Source: Planctomycetota bacterium
Lineage (GTDB): Bacteria > Planctomycetota > UBA11346
Direction of reading: 5' to 3'
Assembly (NCBI GenBank): GCA_022841245.1
Contig: JALHRW010000001.1
Location: 33,869 to 97,868 of the forward strand
Length of the DNA stretch: 64,000 bases
Shown: positions 46,758-56,509 of the stretch, in pieces
Layout: the number at the start of each line of letters is the position of its first letter
Position numbering within the stretch: the first letter of the stretch is position 1
Notes under the pieces: model-generated
What the model was told of the DNA's origin: nothing
Seen by the model: the letters and a program-made list of their open reading frames with translations, nothing else
The model's database searches: none
Translations under genes and position numbers: made by a program

Positions 46758-47164
46758 CTATACGCTAGCATAGACCGGGCAGATGATCGTGTAGACCCAC
46801 GCCGTTCCGCTGTTTGGCGCGCTCGTCACCACCAGGCACCAGGCCGGGTCGCCCGGTGCCGGGGCGTAGGACCACTGCAGGTACCAGTCCCCGAGACCAG
46901 TCCGCCAGTCGAGGTCACTAGGACACCTTTGTAGAAGCAATCCAGGCGGTCGGGGATGCCGTACATGTCGTAAGTGATGCGGACCAAGCCGGGCGACGAG
47001 CCGAGAGCGTGGCGGGTGCGCGTGACGCCCTGCCTGCCGCTGGCGGTCACCTGGCCACAGGGTTTCGGGGGCGATCGTCGGCGGGGCAGGGCGCGCAGGT
47101 GGCGACAGCGAGTTCGGGGCAGGTCGAGGGGACGAGCGCCGTTGGCTTGGTCGGAGCAAGGCAC
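46758..47164 (-). pseudogene. phage hypothetical protein, split by two apparent 1-nt deletions
   Basis: Joining frames gives VKCLAPTKPTALVPSTCPELAVATCAPCPADDRPPKPCGQVTASGRQGVTRTRHALGSSPGLVRITYDMYGIPDRLDCFYKGVLVTSTGGLVSGTGTLQWSYAPAPGDPAWCLVV...; shifts near 47067-47071 (G5 run) and 46880-46881. Confidence 0.55.
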
Positions 47165-47165
47165 T

Positions 47166-47585
47166 TCACCAGCGGCCCCCCAGGCAGCGGGCGACGGGCG
47201 AGATGACGCGCTCAGCGATGACGAACGCGCAACCGCACATGCCGCAGCGGTCGCTGTCCGCGCGGTAGCTCGAGCAGGACCGACAGGCGGTGATGCGCCG
47301 CGCCGCCTGCTCTGGCGTGATCGGAACGGCGGACGGCATCGGCGCGATGACGGGAAGCCACTGCGGTTCTGCCCCAACCCGCAGGAGCAGGGAGCCGATG
47401 CCACCGCTGATGTGCACAGCAGTCGTTTCTGCTGGCCAGCTCAGGTCGGCAAGCAGACGGGTCAGGCCCAGATGCCGGTAGGTACGAATGACGGCATCAC
47501 CGACATAGCGCGGATCCCGCCAATCGTCGGCGTGGACGCACGGCAACCGGGCCAACGCCTCAAGCGATGGAGAGGGAACCATCAT
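47166..47585 (-). CDS. phage protein with Cys4 zinc-ribbon-like C-terminus
   Basis: 'CRSCSSYRADSDRCGMCGCAFVIAERVISPVARC'; start at MMVPSPSLEALARLPC. Confidence 0.65.
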   Translation of the reverse strand: MMVPSPSLEALARLPCVHADDWRDPRYVGDAVIRTYRHLGLTRLLADLSWPAETTAVHISGGIGSLLLRVGAEPQWLPVIAPMPSAVPITPEQAARRITACRSCSSYRADSDRCGMCGCAFVIAERVISPVARCLGGRW

Positions 47586-48075
47586 CGCGCACCGTGATGG
47601 ACCACGCCACACCGTTGGTGCAGGAACCAGGGTAGGGCACTGTGCGCGTTGGCGGCCCGAGTGTTGCCGGGAACGGGCTGAACTCTGGACCGACGAAGAT
47701 GCCGGCCGATCGCGATGCCCCATTGAAGGCGACTGGTATCAGGTCGATCTGGATCGAACTCGTCCAGAATCCCTGGGCCAGGGCACGCCAGACATCGATG
47801 TAGCTGTAGTGTTCGGCGCTGACCCAGAAACTGATGAGCGGCTCGCTCGCACCACAGGAGGCGAAGACGGGATTCACGACCGTGCCGCTCCACCAGCCGC
47901 CACGCAGGCCGTAGATCGGTCCGCGCCCGCCGCTGGCATCGTAGCTGCGGATCTGCAGGCGCTGGAAGCACACCGCATTGACGGCACGCCAATACCGCAG
48001 ATCCGCGGTCGGCCAGCCGCAGCCGGCGCCCGTGGGCCGCAGGCCCCCCGCCATGTCGGTCAGGAGTATGGCCAT
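47560..48075 (-). CDS. phage hypothetical protein
   Basis: 171 aa ORF packed between phage genes with short overlaps. Confidence 0.65.
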   Translation of the reverse strand: MAILLTDMAGGLRPTGAGCGWPTADLRYWRAVNAVCFQRLQIRSYDASGGRGPIYGLRGGWWSGTVVNPVFASCGASEPLISFWVSAEHYSYIDVWRALAQGFWTSSIQIDLIPVAFNGASRSAGIFVGPEFSPFPATLGPPTRTVPYPGSCTNGVAWSITVRDDGSLSIA

Positions 48076-49517
48076 CAGTAGGGATCGCTTGCCAAGATGA
48101 GCATCTTCTTCGCCACCCCACCGCTGCAGACATCAACCTCACGCAGCCGCAGGGCGCGGGCGGCGGTAGTGACCACGGATGCGTCGATGACCACTGCGTC
48201 ACCAACTGGGCCGGAACCGCGGACGCGCAGCACTCCATTCCGATAGGCGTCGCCCACCGCCAGTGAGCGAAAGGCGGGCAGGATCTGTACGTAGAGATAA
48301 CTCTGCCCCATGCAAAAGCCGATGGGTAATGCCGATGGTGGTGCCGTCGCCACGAGTTGGCCAGCCACGCTGTCGCTCAGGAAGTAGGCGGTGTAGTCGA
48401 TCAACCCGCTCATGGCGATGATGCCATGCGACACGAACTCGAAGGTGTTGGTGTCGATGACGGCACTGACCACGCCGACAGGTGCGGCCCAGGACGTGCT
48501 GCCCGGGTTGGCGATCGCTTTGACGAACTGCAACCCGCCGGCATTCCCCCCGATGACGGTGCCCACGGTGAAACCATGGCTCGCCTGGCGTACCCGACGA
48601 TTGGCCGCTGGCCGGTAGGCAGCCGCAGTCGTGCCGACGAGGATCTCGGTCGTCGTCGCTGTTGTTGTGAACACGGGGATCTGAGCCAATCCGGGATCGG
48701 CGGTCACCCAGCCAGGGGTACCCGACTGCAGGTAATAGGTGGTCCATGGCGCCAACGGGTACAACGACGGAGCGAAACTGCTGACGCGGCCGGCCAGCAC
48801 GACCGTGCAGTGCCCCGCATCGGCCACCGCCGTGACCACTCCCAGCGCTCGGGCGCGGTGACCGGTGACCGCCTCGGCAAGGATCCATCGTGCGGTGACC
48901 GGGTCAGTCGTGACCACGTGACCGATTTGGAATCCATGGGCGGACTGCGTGACGGGAATCTCCAGACGGTCCCCGCTGCCGCCGCCACCGGCGCTGGGAC
49001 CATGGAGCCGCACCACCGCATGACGCAAGCCGGTGCCGGCTTCCTTCCACAGGATGAGCGCTGTACCGGTAGCAGCGCTGGCCAGCACACTGGATCCGTT
49101 GGTCACCTCGGCGGCGGTGTCCGCCGCCGCATTCACCTGCAGCCGCACCGGCGTGACGCCGCTGGCCAGGGCTCGCCCGATGCGCCCAGCAGCCAATGGT
49201 TCCTGGAGCACCACACAGACGCCGGGGCGGCCGGCATCGGGAGCGATGCCACGCATGGCCACCCGACTTTGGAAGCCGGCCAGATTGACGCTGGGGAGGA
49301 TGAGCGGATCGCCCAGCCCAACGACATCGAAGCGCCCGCGTGCGGCGCCGGTGTCATTGCGCACCAGGATCTCGCCAAGCGCTAGGGAACGCTCGGCTGG
49401 ACCTGCTCCCTGGCCAAAACGCTCGGCCTGGATGCTGGACGTAGCCTCCATGACCGCGTTCCAGGTATCGGCTGCGATGCGCAGGGGCTGTCCGGGACTG
49501 ACCTTGGCCAGCGTCAC
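48075..49517 (-). CDS. phage structural/tail-associated hypothetical protein
   Basis: 480 aa, 'MTLAKVSPGQPLRIAADTWNAVMEATSSIQAE...', position downstream of tape measure. Confidence 0.65.
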   Translation of the reverse strand: MTLAKVSPGQPLRIAADTWNAVMEATSSIQAERFGQGAGPAERSLALGEILVRNDTGAARGRFDVVGLGDPLILPSVNLAGFQSRVAMRGIAPDAGRPGVCVVLQEPLAAGRIGRALASGVTPVRLQVNAAADTAAEVTNGSSVLASAATGTALILWKEAGTGLRHAVVRLHGPSAGGGGSGDRLEIPVTQSAHGFQIGHVVTTDPVTARWILAEAVTGHRARALGVVTAVADAGHCTVVLAGRVSSFAPSLYPLAPWTTYYLQSGTPGWVTADPGLAQIPVFTTTATTTEILVGTTAAAYRPAANRRVRQASHGFTVGTVIGGNAGGLQFVKAIANPGSTSWAAPVGVVSAVIDTNTFEFVSHGIIAMSGLIDYTAYFLSDSVAGQLVATAPPSALPIGFCMGQSYLYVQILPAFRSLAVGDAYRNGVLRVRGSGPVGDAVVIDASVVTTAARALRLREVDVCSGGVAKKMLILASDPY

Positions 49518-50323
49518 GAGCCGATCCCCAGGCCAGCGAAGGACGCGAACGGATAGACCTGCTCGACGTAGACTGCGACGGGCTTCTGAATCAGGACCGA
49601 CGCTGCGGTGTCCACGTCCTCGCCGTACTGCACCCAGAGGTAGTCCCAGCCGCGCTTTTGGATGCCGCTGATGCCTCCCACCGACATGCCGCTCCGGTTG
49701 GGCGAGGCGGCGAACTTGTAGGTGATCTCCCAGCGATCGGTGGGATCCGTTCCACGGCGGGCGCCGCTGGCGCCCATGAACAGCACCTCACCGGCCTGGA
49801 ATCCGCGGAAGACAGCGCTGTTCACGACGCCGGTCAAACCCATCAGCGTGAGTTTGTAGCTTTGGGTAACCGACGCTGGGGCGAGGTAGTGCGTCTCGCT
49901 GAACTGGTAGACGGGGATGGTGATGTCGACACCAGCGACGTGCTGCCCATCGTAGCCGATGGCCCCGGCCAAGGCGATCGAGGCTGCCGGTCCATAGCGA
50001 CCGACGGTCTGGAGGGATTGCGTGACGTGCTGCGTGCCGCCGCCGGTTTCGAAGGTGAACGTCGACTCCGGGTTATCCTGCTCCTGCGGCTCGGGCGCCT
50101 CGAAGGCCGCCACCACCTTCCAGGTCGTGGCGTTGAGCCGCTCGTCCAGGGTGACCGTGCTGCGATTGAGTCCCTGGTAGGCGGCCGGGATACCGGCCAG
50201 AGCGACGGTGCGGACCTCGGCCTCGTCGGCGGCCCCGAGGACGACGTAGGCGATCTCGGCCTTGGGCTTGGTGCCCAGGGTCTCGGTTCGCCCGGCGAAG
50301 AGTTCGTGGAGCGTGGCGGCCAT
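49514..50323 (-). CDS. phage tail-associated hypothetical protein
   Basis: 269 aa immediately downstream of tape measure; beta-rich. Confidence 0.65.
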   Translation of the reverse strand: MAATLHELFAGRTETLGTKPKAEIAYVVLGAADEAEVRTVALAGIPAAYQGLNRSTVTLDERLNATTWKVVAAFEAPEPQEQDNPESTFTFETGGGTQHVTQSLQTVGRYGPAASIALAGAIGYDGQHVAGVDITIPVYQFSETHYLAPASVTQSYKLTLMGLTGVVNSAVFRGFQAGEVLFMGASGARRGTDPTDRWEITYKFAASPNRSGMSVGGISGIQKRGWDYLWVQYGEDVDTAASVLIQKPVAVYVEQVYPFASFAGLGIGS

Positions 50324-50326
50324 AGG

Positions 50327-52255
50327 TTATCCGAACGTGGCTCCGTCGCCGTCCTCCAGCGCACGGGCGATGCGCTGGGTGTTCTTGGCGGTCTCTTCGG
50401 TGGCCTTGGCGGTGCGCTCGGTCGTGGTGTCGCCCACGCCCAACTGGCCGATGGCGGCGGAGGAAAAGGAGCCGGTGACATCGAGCTTCTGCGCCTCGGC
50501 GGTGACCGTCGCCGGGATCTGGTCGAGGGAGTTTCGCAGCGCATCGAGATCCGGCAGGTCCACCTGCACCGGCTGCTGCCCCGGCCCCTGCACCTTTCGC
50601 TCCACGGCAGTACGCTCCTGCTTAGCCTGGCTGAGGGCCGCGTCGAGTTCAGCACGGGCCTGCTCTACGCCGGCATCGCGCTGCATGACCTTGTCCGCGA
50701 GGTCCTGGCTGATGCCGGCCTTCACCGCATCGCGTTCTGCGGCGAGGTTGGACAGATCCTTGTCCCGGGCCTGGGTCCGTTGCTGCCGCTGCTGATCGAC
50801 GCCAACATTCTTCTGGTCGGTCTCGGTCTGGATGCGGAGGTCCAGCCCCTTGTCGGCTAAGCCGACCAGTTCGAGCAGCTGCTCCAACTTGCCAGCGATC
50901 CAGCCGACCGCGGTGTTCCAGGCCTTGGTGATGCCGCCCACCACCCAATCCCAGGCGTCGGCTAGGGCATAGACCACGTTCCAGAACACGGTCTGGATAC
51001 CGTACCAGGCCGAGGCGAAGATCTGGGCGAAGCCGGCCACAGCTGCATCCCAGAAGTTCAGGAGGAAGCTGGTCCCACGCTCCCACTCGAGCTTGAGGGT
51101 CGCCCAGACGATCTTGGCCGCGAGGCCGATGTCGCCGGCGGCCAGGGCGTCCGCGATGCCGCCCCAGGCGTCCACCGCGTCCGATTGCAGGGTCTGGAAG
51201 CCGACCGACAACATCCCCAGCGCCTGCTGGCCTGTGGTGGTCTGGGTGACGATCACCGCACCAAGAGCCGCCACGCCAGCGATCACCGCTCCGATGGGCG
51301 AGAACAGGGCGCCGATGATCGCGCCCAGGGCACCGATCACGGTTCCGGCCACCGATGCCGCCGAGGCCAGGGCGCCAATGCCGGCGCTGGCCCCAGAGAC
51401 CGCCAGTCCCAGCGCAATCAGGCCGGCGCCGATGCCGGCAACCGCTGCGCCCACCGTCAGAATGGTCACCACCAGCCCCTGGTTCTGGCTGACCCATTCG
51501 CGGAAGCCGACCAGGAAGCCGGTCACCTTGCCGGCCAGGTCCAGAAGCACAGGCGCCAGAGCGGAGCCGACCGCATTGGCCACGCCCTGCAGGCTAGCCT
51601 TCACCCGGTCGAAGGCGTCGCCGAGGTCATCGGCCAGCTTCGCCTGTCCGCCCGACATCACGACGCCCAGGCGCCGGGCCTCGGCCCGTAGGGCGGCGAG
51701 GTCCGCCACCATTGGCAGCAGCGTGGTGCCGGATTTGCCCAGCACGCCCATGGCGCTGGCCGCCCGCTGGGTTGGGTCCTCGATGCGGGCGAGGGCCGCC
51801 GCGATGGCGGCGAACTGCCGCTCGGGCTTCAGGCCAGCTAGGGACTCGGCGGAAAGACCAACTCGGTCGAGCGCCTGCGCGGCCTGGTCGCTGCCATTGG
51901 TCGCCGCGACGATGGTCCTCTGCATGGTGCGGACGGCCTTCTCCACGTCCTCCAGAGATGCGCCGGACTGCTGGGCGGCGTAGCCCAGTTCCCCCAGCGC
52001 TTCGACCGATACCCCGGTGCGCGCCGCCATGTCGTTCAGCTGGCTGCCGGTGTCGGCAAAGGCCTTCGCTGCCAGGGCGAGCGGCGCAACGATGCCGGCG
52101 CCGAGGGCGAGCATATGTGTGCCGAGGCCGCGCACCGCGGCCCCGAAGGCTGCGAGCTTCTGCTGCGCGGAGCGCAGCTCACGCACGAGAGCGCGATCGT
52201 CGGCGAACAGTTCGACGAAGGCGCGACCCGCCCGGATGCCGCTGGCGCCCGCCAT
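50327..52255 (-). CDS. phage tail tape measure protein (TP901-type core)
   Basis: 'AKAFADTGSQLNDMAARTGVSVEALGELGYAAQQSGASLEDVEKAVRTMQRTIV...AASAMGVLGKSGTTLLPMV'; long helix and hydrophobic segments. Confidence 0.92.
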   Translation of the reverse strand: MAGASGIRAGRAFVELFADDRALVRELRSAQQKLAAFGAAVRGLGTHMLALGAGIVAPLALAAKAFADTGSQLNDMAARTGVSVEALGELGYAAQQSGASLEDVEKAVRTMQRTIVAATNGSDQAAQALDRVGLSAESLAGLKPERQFAAIAAALARIEDPTQRAASAMGVLGKSGTTLLPMVADLAALRAEARRLGVVMSGGQAKLADDLGDAFDRVKASLQGVANAVGSALAPVLLDLAGKVTGFLVGFREWVSQNQGLVVTILTVGAAVAGIGAGLIALGLAVSGASAGIGALASAASVAGTVIGALGAIIGALFSPIGAVIAGVAALGAVIVTQTTTGQQALGMLSVGFQTLQSDAVDAWGGIADALAAGDIGLAAKIVWATLKLEWERGTSFLLNFWDAAVAGFAQIFASAWYGIQTVFWNVVYALADAWDWVVGGITKAWNTAVGWIAGKLEQLLELVGLADKGLDLRIQTETDQKNVGVDQQRQQRTQARDKDLSNLAAERDAVKAGISQDLADKVMQRDAGVEQARAELDAALSQAKQERTAVERKVQGPGQQPVQVDLPDLDALRNSLDQIPATVTAEAQKLDVTGSFSSAAIGQLGVGDTTTERTAKATEETAKNTQRIARALEDGDGATFG

Positions 52256-52258
52256 GGA

Positions 52259-52654
52259 TCAGGCCTCCTGCTTCGGGTTCGGCACCTTCATCTGCTCCCG
52301 TTTCTTGAGCGCGAGGTAGCCGGTGGTCGCCGCGGTGAACGCTGCGCCCACGCTGCCGAGCACCCCGGACCAGGGAAAGGCCGCACCGGCTGCCGCCGGG
52401 GCGATGGTCGCCAGCCCCGCCGCCACCGCCTGCGTGATCGCGTCCGTGTCCGGACCGGCATGGCTCTCCTCCGATTCGGTGCCGATCCGGCGGATGGTCC
52501 CCGTCACCGGGACGATCTTTACGCCCTCGGCAGTGGGGACCGGCACCTGGGCCCGGAAGGTGATGCGGTCGGTTTTTTGGGTCTCCGATCGCGTCTGGCT
52601 GAAGCAGCCGGTGAGCAGGAGCGCGATGGGGATGATGACGAGGAGACGTTTCAT
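52259..52654 (-). CDS. phage-encoded lipoprotein
   Basis: 'MKRLLVIIPIALLLTGCFSQTRSETQK' lipobox; C-terminal hydrophobic segment. Confidence 0.65.
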   Translation of the reverse strand: MKRLLVIIPIALLLTGCFSQTRSETQKTDRITFRAQVPVPTAEGVKIVPVTGTIRRIGTESEESHAGPDTDAITQAVAAGLATIAPAAAGAAFPWSGVLGSVGAAFTAATTGYLALKKREQMKVPNPKQEA

Positions 52655-53393
52655 CGCGGCTTCTCCAGTGATGTGCGGTCGACAAACACGGCCTTCAGTA
52701 CGGACAGATCAGCAGCCGGCAGCACGCCATCCCGACCGGCGCGGCCGGGCAGGAAGTCGGCCGGCTCGTAGGCCTTCCGCCGATGCGGGTCGCGGTGGCA
52801 GTTGGCGATGAGGGCGAGCAGGGCGGCGGTGTGGTTCCACCGCTCCTGGCTGCGCGCCTCAGCCATCGCCACCAGTTCGCGCAGGGTCAGCCCGGCGGGG
52901 TCGATCCCGCAGAGGCCGGCGAACTGCCAGATGAGGCGCCAGGCTGTTGCTGCCTTGGCCCCAGGGGCTGGCGCAGGGCGGCCAGCACCGCTGCGTCGAG
53001 CGCCGGGTCGTTGAGCCGGGCCTCCGCCGCCGACAGCGCCGCCGCCCGCCACCCCGCCAGCTTGGCCAGTGCCTGGGCGAGCACCTGCCGGCGGGGCTTC
53101 GGGAAAAAAGCCACGAACTCCTCCAAGAGTGCGGTCGTGGCCGTGTCGATGGCATCGCCGGCGAGGCTGCGGCCGAAGTCCTCGTCGGTGATTTTCCGCT
53201 CTTCGGCCTGCGGCTTCACGCAGGCGTAGAGCACATCGCCCAGGAGGATGGGATCTGCGACCAGGCGATCGAGCAGGGTTCCGCCGGCTGCCTCGATGAG
53301 ATCGACGCCGGCCACGGCACGCACGCGCTTGAGGGTGGCGACGGTAATCTCGATGGACCACGAACGGCCGAGCGCATCGGTGAAGATATGCAT
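52651..53393 (-). CDS. tail assembly chaperone, -1 frameshift fusion product (frames of 52887..53393 and 52651..)
   Basis: Start at MHIFTDALGRSWSIEITVATLKRVRAV; short frame stops at 52887; -1 frame continues '...AWRLIWQFAGLCGIDPAGLTLRELVAMAEARSQERWNHTAALLALIANCHRDPHRRKAYEPADFLPGR'. Confidence 0.7.
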
Positions 53394-53403
53394 GGTCGGC
53401 CCC

Positions 53404-53844
53404 TCAGACCAGCGGCGCCGTCGCCCAAGTGGGCGCGAGCGTCGCATCGTAGGTCGGCTTGAGGGTCACCTTGGCGAGGACGGCCTCCTCCAGGTTTTCA
53501 TCGCGCGACAGGTTGGTTACCGAGAAGCGGGCGTGCAGACCCTGCGATGGCGCCGCGTTCGGGCCGTCGAGGAAGGCCATCTCCACCGAGGTGTCATTGA
53601 AGTACGCATCCTTGATGGCGACGAAGTTCAGGTCGTCGCCGTCCCAGACCATCTCGGTCTCGACCGAGCCCTCCTTGAGGGTGCCGACCGTCAACTTCCA
53701 GCCGTTGGCGGCGCGCGTGGTGATGTCCGCCTCGCCCTTCTCGAGCGAGAGCGTGACGTTGCGGAGATTGCCAACCTCATGCCACGTGGCGGGCGAACCG
53801 CGCTTGAGGTAGGCTTTGCACTGGAGACCGAGCCGAATGGCCAT
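53404..53844 (-). CDS. phage tail tube protein
   Basis: 'NLRNVTLSLEKGEADITTRAANGWKLTVGTLKEGSVETEMVWD' TP901-1-like tail protein. Confidence 0.8.
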   Translation of the reverse strand: MAIRLGLQCKAYLKRGSPATWHEVGNLRNVTLSLEKGEADITTRAANGWKLTVGTLKEGSVETEMVWDGDDLNFVAIKDAYFNDTSVEMAFLDGPNAAPSQGLHARFSVTNLSRDENLEEAVLAKVTLKPTYDATLAPTWATAPLV

Positions 53845-53856
53845 GGGGTTGTTCCT

Positions 53857-54291
53857 TCAGCGGATGGAGTTGCGCCACAGGGGCGGGAGGGAATTCTGCT
53901 CGGCGGCGAAGGCTGGGCGCATGTAGGGGCGGGGCGCGATGAGGACGCGCCGGGCCTGACCCCGGCGCACGACCACGGCCGGACCGCCGTACTCCAGGGT
54001 GGGCGGCACATCGCCGGCTTTTTGGTTCAGCCGGGCCGGGCCGATGATCACTGAACGCCGCACCCCGTCCCAGGCGAAGTAGAGGTGCTGCTTCAGCAGG
54101 CCGACCTGGACGGCGGGTGGCTGCCCCGGTGGCGACGGGATCTTCCGCCGCTTCATCGAGGTCCGCGCCCGCTGGCGCACGAAGGCACCGAAGCGGGAGA
54201 GGACCTTGCGTTCGGCCCGCGTGGTGGCGTTCACCACCGCCGCGCGGTCGAAGAACCCAGCCTTGGCCTGGCTGATGCGCATACCCAGCAT
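53857..54291 (-). CDS. HK97 gp10-like tail component
   Basis: 'RFGAFVRQRARTSMKRRKIPSPPGQPPAVQVGLLKQHLYFAWD...LEYGG...PRPYMRPAF'. Confidence 0.75.
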   Translation of the reverse strand: MLGMRISQAKAGFFDRAAVVNATTRAERKVLSRFGAFVRQRARTSMKRRKIPSPPGQPPAVQVGLLKQHLYFAWDGVRRSVIIGPARLNQKAGDVPPTLEYGGPAVVVRRGQARRVLIAPRPYMRPAFAAEQNSLPPLWRNSIR

Positions 54292-54292
54292 C

Positions 54293-54922
54293 TCAGACCT
54301 TGATGAGCCAGCGCACGACGGCGCTGGGCTGCAGGTTGTTGTGTGCCCCGCCGCCGCCGGTGGATCCGGTGTTGCCGTTGCGACCCTGGCTGTTGCCGCC
54401 GCCGAATCCGTTGCCGACGAAGGACCCGGCGGTGATGGCCGGATGGGTATGGGCCGGCATCTGGGCGGTGGTCAGGGTGTGCGTTTCTGCGCCGCCGACG
54501 TTGCCCACGGCATTGCCGAGCGTCCCCGTGCCGGTCCCGCCTGCTCCGACCAGGGTCCGCCGACGCAGATCCGGCAGGGCGAACGTTGTGCTGCCATCGC
54601 CCGCACCCCAGGCTGTGCCGATGGCGGCGAACAGGGCGGCGTAGGTCGTCCGGTTGACCAGCGCGCCGTCACAGTCGAGCCACCCGGCCGGGACGGTGGC
54701 GCCCGGCCAGGGCTTGAGGTCGCCGGCGACGAAGCCGACCACCGCGGCCCCGCCGCCGCCGACCTGCTCCCAACTGCCCGGCGATCCGGGAGCGGAGCAC
54801 CGCCACAACGCCCCGACGGCGTCCATGGCCAGGGTGCCCAGCCGCCAGGTGCTGGTCGTGGGCGGACCGACCTGGGCCATGGGCACCAGCTCGATCGGGG
54901 TCAGCAGGCGGCGGGTGGCCAT
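54293..54922 (-). CDS. phage tail collar-domain protein
   Basis: 'PAGWLDCDGALVNRTTYAALFAAIGTAWGAGDGSTTFALPDLRRR...AHTH'. Confidence 0.88.
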   Translation of the reverse strand: MATRRLLTPIELVPMAQVGPPTTSTWRLGTLAMDAVGALWRCSAPGSPGSWEQVGGGGAAVVGFVAGDLKPWPGATVPAGWLDCDGALVNRTTYAALFAAIGTAWGAGDGSTTFALPDLRRRTLVGAGGTGTGTLGNAVGNVGGAETHTLTTAQMPAHTHPAITAGSFVGNGFGGGNSQGRNGNTGSTGGGGAHNNLQPSAVVRWLIKV

Positions 54923-54923
54923 G

Positions 54924-55580
54924 TCAGCGGCCCACCACGACGCGGTAGGCGCCGGCCACCGGCGGGGCGCCGCCGACCTCGACGACCACGGTGTTGCCGT
55001 CCGGGCGGGTCACCCGGCAGTCCACATCGGCGTAGGCGTCGGCGGTGTCGAGCACCGCCACCTGCACGTCGCGGGTGCCGAGGCCGTGGGCGATGTTGAA
55101 CAGCGTCGCCACACCGTCGCCGATGGTCGCCTGATGCGACAGGCGCACGACGCCGGTCAGGCCGTCGACCGACAGGACGTAACCGGAGGCGACCAGCTCG
55201 ACCCAGTTGCCGACCTGGCTTGGATCATCGGTGGCGAGGATGAAGCTCTTGCCGAGATCGCTGCGGATGGCGACGTCACCGCGCTCGGCGATGAGCGCCA
55301 GCATCGCCGCCTGGCTGGCGACCACGAAGGTGTCGGTGATGGCGAGGGCCGGCAGCTGGCTGGGATCCAGCGTGCCGTCGATGGATAGGCTCGCGAAGCC
55401 GCCGGGCACGCCGCGCTGGGCGATGATGTCGGCCACGGCATCGGCGCGCGCCTGGGCCGCCTGGCCGTCGGCGTAGTCGCGGTTGGCGGCATCGTCGCCG
55501 TTGACCGGGTTGGCCAGATGCCGGATGGCCTGGCCGAGCATGTCGATGGGGACGGCGATCTTCTTGACGGGGTCGGGCAT
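54924..55580 (-). CDS. phage tail fibre-like protein
   Basis: 'HLANPVNGDDAANRDYADGQ...ATDDPSQVGNWVELV'. Confidence 0.75.
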   Translation of the reverse strand: MPDPVKKIAVPIDMLGQAIRHLANPVNGDDAANRDYADGQAAQARADAVADIIAQRGVPGGFASLSIDGTLDPSQLPALAITDTFVVASQAAMLALIAERGDVAIRSDLGKSFILATDDPSQVGNWVELVASGYVLSVDGLTGVVRLSHQATIGDGVATLFNIAHGLGTRDVQVAVLDTADAYADVDCRVTRPDGNTVVVEVGGAPPVAGAYRVVVGR

Positions 55581-55590
55581 GGGATGCTCC

Positions 55591-55830
55591 TTAGGACAGA
55601 TCGGCGATGCCGCTGATGGGCAGGCCGAAGGTGATGGTGGTGGTGGTCGGATCGAGGTGGGCGACCGCGCCTTCGACGACGGTTCCGCTGGTGTCGGTAA
55701 CCAGGACGCCTGAGGGCCGGAAGCCGAGGTTGTGGACGATGAGCCACTGCGTGGCGGGCACGGGTTGGGCGTGCCGGTACGCGAGGACCGGCGGCGGGGC
55801 GGAGGCGGGCGGGATGCTGGTGTAGGGCAT
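55591..55830 (-). CDS. phage hypothetical protein
   Basis: Start MPYTSIPPASAPPPVLAYRHAQPVPATQWLIVHNLGFRPSGVLVTDTSG. Confidence 0.6.
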   Translation of the reverse strand: MPYTSIPPASAPPPVLAYRHAQPVPATQWLIVHNLGFRPSGVLVTDTSGTVVEGAVAHLDPTTTTITFGLPISGIADLS

Positions 55831-55832
55831 GG

Positions 55833-56087
55833 TCACCAGGTCCCACCGATGACGGTGAGGGCATCGCCCACGGATCCGCGCACGCGCAGGCTGCCGAGGT
55901 CGATGCGCTCGAACTGGTGCCACTCGCCCGGCAGCCAGGGCACCTCGGAACCGTCGTCGCCCTGGAACCAGACCATCCCCACATTCTGCGGCAGACAGGA
56001 GACATCGACGCTGGCGACGAGTGGCACGGCCGAGACCGGCTGCCAGTCGGCGGTGAGGACGATGCGGCGCTGGACGAGGTTGTTCAT
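55833..56087 (-). CDS. phage hypothetical protein
   Basis: Start MNNLVQRRIVLTADWQPVSAVPLVASVDVSC; short overlap with upstream gene. Confidence 0.6.
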   Translation of the reverse strand: MNNLVQRRIVLTADWQPVSAVPLVASVDVSCLPQNVGMVWFQGDDGSEVPWLPGEWHQFERIDLGSLRVRGSVGDALTVIGGTW

Positions 56088-56509
56088 GCCGGTTCCCAGG
56101 TCCGCCAGGTGGCGGTGATGAGCGAGGTGAACTGCCGCAGTTCGTTGAGGTGGTTGGGATCGACGAGCGGCGCGTGCTCGGTCCGCACCCAAACGCCCTC
56201 GGGCATGGGCAGGGCCGGGAGGGTGGCGGCGATCTCGGTCACCAGCGCCAGCAGCGGATCGCAGGCGGCGGGGTCCTCGACCGCTACCTTCTGCTGCACG
56301 GCGATCTCGATGCGGTGCTCGACCTGTCGCTCGGCCCGCGACAGCGGCGCGATGGTGCGCCCGGCCGCCACGACCGTGACGTGCAGATCGAGCATCGCCC
56401 CGAGGTCGAAGAGCGGGAGGTAGGCGCGGGCGGCGGTGAAGGACGGAGTGAAGGTCCGGGCGTTGAGCCCATCCACGACTGCCTGGGCGATCTCAGCCGT
56501 GGTGGCCAT
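56084..56509 (-). CDS. phage minor structural/tail-completion-like protein
   Basis: Start MATTAEIAQAVVDGLNARTFTPSFTAAR; position between head and tail genes. Confidence 0.6.
   Translation of the reverse strand: MATTAEIAQAVVDGLNARTFTPSFTAARAYLPLFDLGAMLDLHVTVVAAGRTIAPLSRAERQVEHRIEIAVQQKVAVEDPAACDPLLALVTEIAATLPALPMPEGVWVRTEHAPLVDPNHLNELRQFTSLITATWRTWEPA

Noticed and set aside
46420-46760. tRNA or attachment site at the left prophage edge
   Set aside because: Looked for a cloverleaf and for a tRNA 3' end; only an 8-bp GC hairpin was found, and the right end is outside the window so no att repeat can be compared.
47560-49517. Diversity-generating retroelement variable region in phage fibre-like genes
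   Set aside because: No reverse transcriptase and no template-repeat copy noticed in the window.
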